Part shown: one piece after another, positions 33,331 through 38,196 of the stretch | How the letters are laid out: each line of letters starts with the position of its first letter | How positions within the stretch are numbered: the stretch's first letter is position 1 | Assembly (NCBI GenBank): GCA_963205175.1 | Contig: CAUJIW010000130.1 | Span: 1 to 38,196, forward strand | Direction: 5' to 3' | From: Pseudomonadota bacterium | Lineage (GTDB): Bacteria > Pseudomonadota > Alphaproteobacteria > Sphingomonadales > Sphingomonadaceae | DNA: 38,196 bases | Notes under the pieces: generated by a model | What the model was told of the DNA's origin: nothing | Database searches by the model: none | What the model saw: only the letters and a program-made list of their open reading frames with translations | Program-made: the position numbers and the translations under genes

Positions 33331-36300
33331 ATGGAGTTCCTGATGTCCGCCAGCCTGTTGTCGGCCTGTCGCAATCGCCTGTCGCCGCTGTACCGCGCGC
33401 CCGAACCCGACGTGCTCGCCCGCCTGCTGCCGGCCGCCCGGCCGACACCGGAGGAGCGACCGGCTCGGACGGCGCGGGCACGCCATCTGATCGGCGCGGT
33501 GCGGGACGGCGCGCGCGGCGGCCTGATCGACCGTTTCCTGCAGCAGTACCGCCTCGACACCGACGAGGGCGTGGCGCTGCTGTCGCTGGCGGAGGCGTAT
33601 CTGCGGGTGCCCGACAGCGCGACCGCCGACGATCTGATTCGCGACAAACTGGGCGGCGCCGACTGGGCGGCGCACAAGGGTCGGTCGGACTCGGCGCTGG
33701 TCAACAGCGCCACCATCGGTCTGGTGCTGACCCAGGCACTGGTGCGCGCCGACACGCAGGCCGGCGTGCTCAAACGCCTGATCGCGCGCACAAGCGAGCC
33801 GTTCGTGCGCGCCGGCGTCGCCGCCGCGATGCGGGTGATGGGCGAGCAGTTCGTCATGGGCCGCACCATCGAGGAAGCGCTCAAGCGCGCGGCCGGCAAC
33901 GACCATCGCCCGTTCCGCCACAGCTTCGACATGCTGGGTGAGTCCGCCCGCACCCGTGCCGATGCCGGCCGCTACTTCGAGGCGTACCTCGCGGCCATCA
34001 CCGCCGTCGGCGACGCCGCCGACCCCGCCGCCGACATCTGGGCCCGCGACACGGTCTCGGTGAAGCTCTCGGCGCTGCACCCGCGCTACGAGACGGCCCA
34101 GGCCGACCGCTGCGTGCCCGAGCTTGTCGACCAGGTGCTGCAGCTGGCGGTCGCCGCCCGCGACGCCGGCATCGGGCTGACCATCGACGCCGAGGAAGCC
34201 GACCGACTGGAGATGTCGCTCGACATCATCGCCGCCGTCGCCCGCTCGCCGCGGGTCGCCGGCTGGGACGGTCTCGGCATGGCGATCCAGGCCTACCAGA
34301 AACGCGCCAGCGCCGTGATCGACTGGGCCGACGCGCTGGCGGCGGCGACCGGCCGCCGGCTGACCACCCGGCTGGTCAAGGGCGCCTACTGGGATGCCGA
34401 GATCAAGCGGGCGCAGGAGCGCGGCCTGAGCGATTACCCGGTGTTCACCCGCAAGGCGGCCACCGATGTTTCCTACCTCGCCTGTGCCCGCGCGATGCTG
34501 GCCAAGCGCCACCTCTATCCGGCCTTCGCCACCCACAACGCCCTGACCGTGGCGTCCGTGCTCGCCTGCGCCGGCGACCGCCGCGATTTCGAGTTCCAGC
34601 GCCTGCACGGCATGGGACCGGGTCTGTACGACGGCCTGATCGCCCAAGGCTATGCCGCGCGCATCTACGCGCCGGTGGGCGGGCACCGTGATCTGCTGGC
34701 CTATCTCGTGCGCCGGCTGCTGGAAAATGGCGCCAATTCAAGCTTCGTGTACCAGCTGGCCGACGCCCGCGTTTCCGAGGATGAGCTGATGAAAGACCCC
34801 GTTGAGAGCATCGAGGCGGCCGGCCGCGCGCCCCACCCCGCCATCCCTGCCCCACGCGCCCTGTTCGGCGGCGAGCGCGCCAATTCGGCCGGCCTTGACC
34901 TGTCCGATACCCCGACCGTCGAGGCGCTGATGGCCGGCATGCGGGCGGTGTGGGCGCATCAGCCACTGGCGGCGCCGGTCATCGGCGGCCACACCATCAA
35001 CGGCGTGCAGGTGCCGGTGCGTGACCCGGCGGACACCGACCGTGTGGTGGGCTATGTCATCCCCGCCACCATCGCCGATGTCGGCCACGCCATCACGCTG
35101 GCGGCCGGCGCCGCGCCCGTCTGGTCGGCGCGACCGGTGGCCGAGCGTGCCGCCTGCCTCGACCGGCTGGCCGACCTGCTGGAACGCGACCAGGTGGCGC
35201 TGATGGCGATCGCCGTGCGCGAAGCGGGCAAGAGCATCCCCGATGCCCTGGCCGAAGTGCGCGAGGCGGTGGACTTCTGCCGCTACTACGCCGCCCAGGC
35301 CCGCCGGCAGTTCGTCCCGCTGCCACTGCCCGGCCCGACCGGCGAACGCAACGAGCTGCATCTTGCCGGGCGCGGCGTGTTCGCCTGCGTCAGCCCGTGG
35401 AACTTCCCGCTGGCGATCTTTCTCGGCCAGGTGACGGCCGCCCTGGTGGCCGGCAACGCGGTGGTGGCGAAGCCGGCGCCGCAGACGCCGCTGATCGCCG
35501 CCCATGCCGCGCGCCTGATCCTGGAGGCCGGCGTGCCGGCCGACGTCTTCCACCTGCTGCCCGGCGGCCCCGAGGTCGGCCAGGCGCTGACCGCCGACCC
35601 GCGCGTGATGGGTGTCGCCTTCACCGGCTCCACCGCCACCGCCCGGCGCATCGCCCGCACCCTGCTGGAGGATGAGTCCCGGCCGATCGTGCCGCTGATC
35701 GCCGAGACCGGCGGCTTGAACGCCATGATCGTCGATTCCACCGCCCTGCCGGAACAGGTGGTGGCGGATGTCATCGTCTCCGCCTTCCAGAGCGCCGGCC
35801 AGCGCTGCTCGGCGCTGCGGCTGCTATGCCTGCAGGAGGATGTCGCGCCGCGTATTCTCGACATGCTGGCCGGCGCCGTCGCCGAGCTGCGGCTGGGCGA
35901 CCCCGGCATGCTGTCGACCGATGTCGGCCCGGTGATCGACGCCGCGGCGCGGGCCAGGATCGAGGCCCACGTCGAGCGATTCGCCGACCGGCGGCTGTTC
36001 GGGCTCACCCCCGGCGAGGACGCCGCGCGCGGCCATTTCGTCGGGCCGGTGGCGCTGCGACTCGACTCGGTCGAGCAGCTGGGCGAGGAAATCTTCGGCC
36101 CCGTGCTGCACGTCGTCACCTGGAAGGCCGGCGAACTGGAGTCGCTGGTCGCCCGCATCAACGCCCGCGGCTACGGCCTCACCATGGGTCTGCACAGCCG
36201 CCTGGCGAGCGTCGCCGAGACGGTGCGCCGAAGCGCCCATGTCGGCAACCTCTACGTCAACCGCTCGATGATCGGCGCCGTGGTCGGCGTCCAGCCATTC

Positions 36301-36447
36301 GGCGGCGAAGGCCTGTCGGGCACCGGCCCCAAGGCCGGCGGCCCGCACTATCTGCTGCGCTTCGCCACCGAGCGGACGGTCTCGACCGACACCACGTCGG
36401 CCGGCGGCAACGCCAGCCTGCTCACCCTGCGCGAGGAGGCGGCCTGA
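33331..36447 (+). CDS. putA: Bifunctional proline dehydrogenase / P5C dehydrogenase PutA
   Basis: 1038 aa. The N-terminal half is the FAD-dependent proline dehydrogenase barrel (TTRLVKGAYWDAEIKRAQ, ATHNALTVASV, RRLLENGANSSFV with the conserved Arg-Arg and Glu). The C-terminal half is the NAD-dependent aldehyde dehydrogenase: CVSPWNFPLAIF, AETGGLNAMIVD with Glu792, and GQRCSALR with nucleophile Cys826. Together they oxidise proline to glutamate, channelling P5C. It lacks the N-terminal ribbon-helix-helix DNA-binding domain of enterobacterial PutA and the long C-terminal extension, so it is the minimal type and cannot be its own repressor; the divergent putR fills that role. The start may be 33331 or Met5 at 33343 (GGAG 6 nt upstream). 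Confidence 0.96.
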   Translation: MEFLMSASLLSACRNRLSPLYRAPEPDVLARLLPAARPTPEERPARTARARHLIGAVRDGARGGLIDRFLQQYRLDTDEGVALLSLAEAYLRVPDSATADDLIRDKLGGADWAAHKGRSDSALVNSATIGLVLTQALVRADTQAGVLKRLIARTSEPFVRAGVAAAMRVMGEQFVMGRTIEEALKRAAGNDHRPFRHSFDMLGESARTRADAGRYFEAYLAAITAVGDAADPAADIWARDTVSVKLSALHPRYETAQADRCVPELVDQVLQLAVAARDAGIGLTIDAEEADRLEMSLDIIAAVARSPRVAGWDGLGMAIQAYQKRASAVIDWADALAAATGRRLTTRLVKGAYWDAEIKRAQERGLSDYPVFTRKAATDVSYLACARAMLAKRHLYPAFATHNALTVASVLACAGDRRDFEFQRLHGMGPGLYDGLIAQGYAARIYAPVGGHRDLLAYLVRRLLENGANSSFVYQLADARVSEDELMKDPVESIEAAGRAPHPAIPAPRALFGGERANSAGLDLSDTPTVEALMAGMRAVWAHQPLAAPVIGGHTINGVQVPVRDPADTDRVVGYVIPATIADVGHAITLAAGAAPVWSARPVAERAACLDRLADLLERDQVALMAIAVREAGKSIPDALAEVREAVDFCRYYAAQARRQFVPLPLPGPTGERNELHLAGRGVFACVSPWNFPLAIFLGQVTAALVAGNAVVAKPAPQTPLIAAHAARLILEAGVPADVFHLLPGGPEVGQALTADPRVMGVAFTGSTATARRIARTLLEDESRPIVPLIAETGGLNAMIVDSTALPEQVVADVIVSAFQSAGQRCSALRLLCLQEDVAPRILDMLAGAVAELRLGDPGMLSTDVGPVIDAAARARIEAHVERFADRRLFGLTPGEDAARGHFVGPVALRLDSVEQLGEEIFGPVLHVVTWKAGELESLVARINARGYGLTMGLHSRLASVAETVRRSAHVGNLYVNRSMIGAVVGVQPFGGEGLSGTGPKAGGPHYLLRFATERTVSTDTTSAGGNASLLTLREEAA

Positions 36448-36451
36448 CCTC

Positions 36452-36481
36452 GGCCGACCCGGCCAACCGGATCAGTCGGCC
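36452..36481. terminator. Weak hairpin between putA and the E2 gene
   Basis: GGCCGA (36452-36457) pairs with TCGGCC (36476-36481), enclosing CCGG-CCAA-CCGG (36459-36470). It spans the 24-bp convergent junction and includes the E2 stop. No T run; bidirectional terminator at best. Confidence 0.3.
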
Positions 36482-37878
36482 AGCCTGTCGGGCTTCTCGA
36501 TCAGGCCACGCAGCACGCTCATGAACTGGGCGCCCACCGCGCCGTCGATGGCCCGGTGATCGCACGACAGCGACAGGCTGAGCATCGAGGCGAAGGCCAG
36601 CGCGTAGCCGGTCTCGATCGGCGTCCGCCGGGTGGCGCCCACCGCGAGGATGGCGCCCTGGGGCGGATTGATGATGGCGTCGAACTGGTCGATGCCGAAC
36701 ATGCCGAGATTGGACAGCGAGAAGCTGCCGCCCTCGAACTCCGCCGGCTGCAGCTTGCCATCGCGGGCGCGGGCGGCCAGCGCCCGCACCTCCTCGGCGA
36801 TCTGCGTCACCGTCTTGGTGTCGGCGGCGCGCACGATCGGCGTCAGCAGACCCTTGTCGGTGGCCACCGCGACGGCGATGTCGGCGTGCGGCAGGCGGTG
36901 GATCTCGTCGCCATGGACCTGGATGTTGACGTCCGGGCACTGCCTGAGCGCCAGCGCCACCGCCCGCACCAGATAGTCGTTGATGCTGCAGCGGGTGCCG
37001 CGCAGCATGTTGACCCGCTCGCGCAGCGCCAGCAGCGCGTCCATCCGCACGTCCATGCGCAGGTAGAAGTGCGGGATGGTGGTCTTCGACTCCGTCAGCC
37101 GGCGGGCGATCGCCTTGCGCATCGGCGACATCCGCACCACCTCGACACCGGCCGATGGTGCCGGCGCCGGCGTGGCCGCCGGCGCACGGGCGTCAATCAC
37201 CGCCAGCACGTCGGCCTTGCGGATGCGGCCGCGCGCGCCGGTGCCGGTGATGCCGGCAAGCTCGACGCCGTGCAGCACCGCCAGCCGCTTGGCCATCGGC
37301 GAGGCATAGACGCCCTCGACCGAGGCGGTGGTCACGTCCACCGACACCGGGCCGTTGCCGCCCACCGGCCGCGCCGGCTTGCTCGCCTGGTCGACGTCCT
37401 GGAGCGTGATGCGCCCCCCCCGGCCGGAGCCGGCGATGGCGCCAACGTCGACGCCGGTGCGTTCCGCCAGCGCCCGCGCCGCCGGGCTGATGCGGGCATC
37501 GGCGGGAATCGCCGCCGCCGGTGCGACGGCCGGGCTGGCGGGCGCCGGCGCGGACACCGCGCCGGAGACGACCGGTTTGCCATCGAGGCCGCGGAAAGCA
37601 CCGACGAAGGCGTCGATGTCCGCCTGCGGCACGTCGAGCGGGGCGAATACCGCCAGCAGCGCGCCGACCGGATAGGTCTCGCCCTCGGTGGCGACGATGC
37701 GGCGCAGGGCGCTGTCGAACTCGGCCTCGACCTCGTTGGTGATCTTGTCTGATTCGATCAGCGCGATGATCTGTCCCTTGGTGAAGGCCTCGCCCTCGGC
37801 GATCTTCCATTCGCCGACGACGCCCTCCACCATCTCGATGCCCCACTTGGGCATGGTGAATGCGCGGATGCTGCTCAT
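36472..37878 (-). CDS. 2-oxoacid dehydrogenase E2 (acetoin/pyruvate dehydrogenase acetyltransferase)
   Basis: 468-aa core subunit. Lipoyl domain at about 1-80 with lipoyl lysine Lys45 in ESDKI; then two peripheral-subunit-binding (E3-binding) domains: about 130-162 (ISPAARALAERTGVDVGAI, GSGRGGRIT) and about 191-225 (YASPMAKRLAVLHGVEL, GTGARGRIRKADV), joined by Ala/Pro linkers; catalytic domain from about 248 with DHRAIDG (His441, Asp445). One binding domain is usual, so the pair is odd. The lipoyl domain opening MPKWGIEM is of the acetoin dehydrogenase (AcoC) type, though pyruvate dehydrogenase E2 cannot be excluded. It follows E1-beta by 22 nt in the same direction; together they transfer acyl groups to CoA. 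Confidence 0.9.
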   Translation of the reverse strand: MSSIRAFTMPKWGIEMVEGVVGEWKIAEGEAFTKGQIIALIESDKITNEVEAEFDSALRRIVATEGETYPVGALLAVFAPLDVPQADIDAFVGAFRGLDGKPVVSGAVSAPAPASPAVAPAAAIPADARISPAARALAERTGVDVGAIAGSGRGGRITLQDVDQASKPARPVGGNGPVSVDVTTASVEGVYASPMAKRLAVLHGVELAGITGTGARGRIRKADVLAVIDARAPAATPAPAPSAGVEVVRMSPMRKAIARRLTESKTTIPHFYLRMDVRMDALLALRERVNMLRGTRCSINDYLVRAVALALRQCPDVNIQVHGDEIHRLPHADIAVAVATDKGLLTPIVRAADTKTVTQIAEEVRALAARARDGKLQPAEFEGGSFSLSNLGMFGIDQFDAIINPPQGAILAVGATRRTPIETGYALAFASMLSLSLSCDHRAIDGAVGAQFMSVLRGLIEKPDRLAD

Positions 37879-37900
37879 GGTGCTGGGGCTCCCGCTTGGC

Positions 37901-38196
37901 TTACCGGTAGGACAGCGACTTGACGACCGCCGCCCGGACCTGGTCGACCGACGGCAGATACGCCCGTTCCAGCTCGCGGGCGAACGGGATCGGCGTGTGC
38001 GGCGGCGTCACCATCTCGACGGGCGCGCGCAGGGCGGCGAACGCCTTGCTGGCGACCAGACCGGCGATGTCGGTGGCAAGGCCGCAGCGCGGCGGGCATT
38101 CGTCCACCACCACCAGCCGGCCGGTCAGCTCGACACTGTCGAGAATCGCCTCCTCGTCCAGCGGGCTGGTGGTGCGCAGGTCCAGCACGTCGCAGC
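37901..38196 (-). CDS. 2-oxoacid dehydrogenase E1 component, beta subunit (3' part only)
   Basis: Partial at the right edge; only the last 98 codons are seen. The reading frame continues past 38196. The visible stretch VLDLRTTSPLDEEAILDSVELTGRLVVVDE is the transketolase C-terminal (cofactor-2) domain of E1-beta (AcoB or PdhB), given here as VLDLRTTSPLDEE and RLVVVDE blocks, with the ending TPIPFARELERAYLP and a YR terminus normal for the family. It would pair with an E1-alpha gene further to the right and with the E2 gene 22 nt downstream. Acetoin and pyruvate types cannot be told apart from this part. Confidence 0.9.
   Translation of the reverse strand, partial: CDVLDLRTTSPLDEEAILDSVELTGRLVVVDECPPRCGLATDIAGLVASKAFAALRAPVEMVTPPHTPIPFARELERAYLPSVDQVRAAVVKSLSYR

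Overview
The window reads as a 38 kb piece of a very GC-rich alphaproteobacterial chromosome, most like a Rhodospirillales-type or sphingomonad-related genome. This is inferred from gene order and protein character: hemC-hemD-mitofilin-hemY divergent from tsaD-gpsA, an Rrf2-led suf operon, a PutR/PutA pair and a TonB receptor next to a spinster-type MFS carrier. There are no rRNA or tRNA genes, insertion sequences, phage genes or CRISPR arrays that I can see. Coding density is high, with many 1-8 nt overlaps. Because the DNA is GC-rich, almost every gene carries long antisense open frames that are not genes.

Layout. 1-325: no gene, but a strong leftward promoter with an AT-rich upstream element that fires off the left edge. 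326-1663: exported serine hydrolase. 1792-5964 (minus): hemC-hemD-mitofilin-hemY, tetrapyrrole synthesis plus membrane proteins. 6011-8064 (plus): tsaD-gpsA. 8078-10316: a threefold 29-bp hairpin repeat at the end of a chemoreceptor gene. 10485-12005: murJ. 12043-19694: a candidate uptake and catabolism module. Its minus arm is alpha/beta hydrolase, TonB receptor and spinster-type MFS; its plus arm is TetR regulator, acyl-CoA ligase, catalytic MaoC hydratase and a hotdog protein lacking catalytic residues. A palindrome lies between the arms, inside a predicted promoter. 19713-25404 (minus): sufR-sufB-C-D-S-T-A with an IscR-type operator ahead of sufR. 25522-26406: AraC regulator. 26407-26689: an intergenic region unusually rich in hairpins, including a leftward intrinsic terminator. 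26690-28088 (plus): DUF952 gene and pyrD. 28091-30507 (minus): a nucleoside monophosphate phosphorylase-like protein and a PRPP synthetase-like protein. 30714-32702: a membrane GGDEF/EAL protein. 32769-36447: divergent Lrp-type putR and bifunctional putA. 36472-right edge (minus): 2-oxoacid dehydrogenase E2 and the end of E1-beta.

How the parts work together. The housekeeping blocks cover heme, iron-sulfur clusters, tRNA t6A, phospholipid precursor, lipid II flipping and pyrimidine synthesis. The accessory blocks cover import and CoA-dependent processing of an unknown carboxylic acid or ester, and possible nucleotide salvage through ribose 1,5-bisphosphate or PRPP. A recurring feature is that convergent gene ends sit in hairpins. 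The clearest case is a perfect 28-bp palindrome that holds both stop codons of pyrD and the PRPP synthetase-like gene, so both proteins end in Leu-Thr-Arg. The best candidates for something undescribed are the 26.5 kb hairpin locus, the phosphorylase/PRPP pair, the 12-19.7 kb catabolic module and the tandem hairpin repeat.
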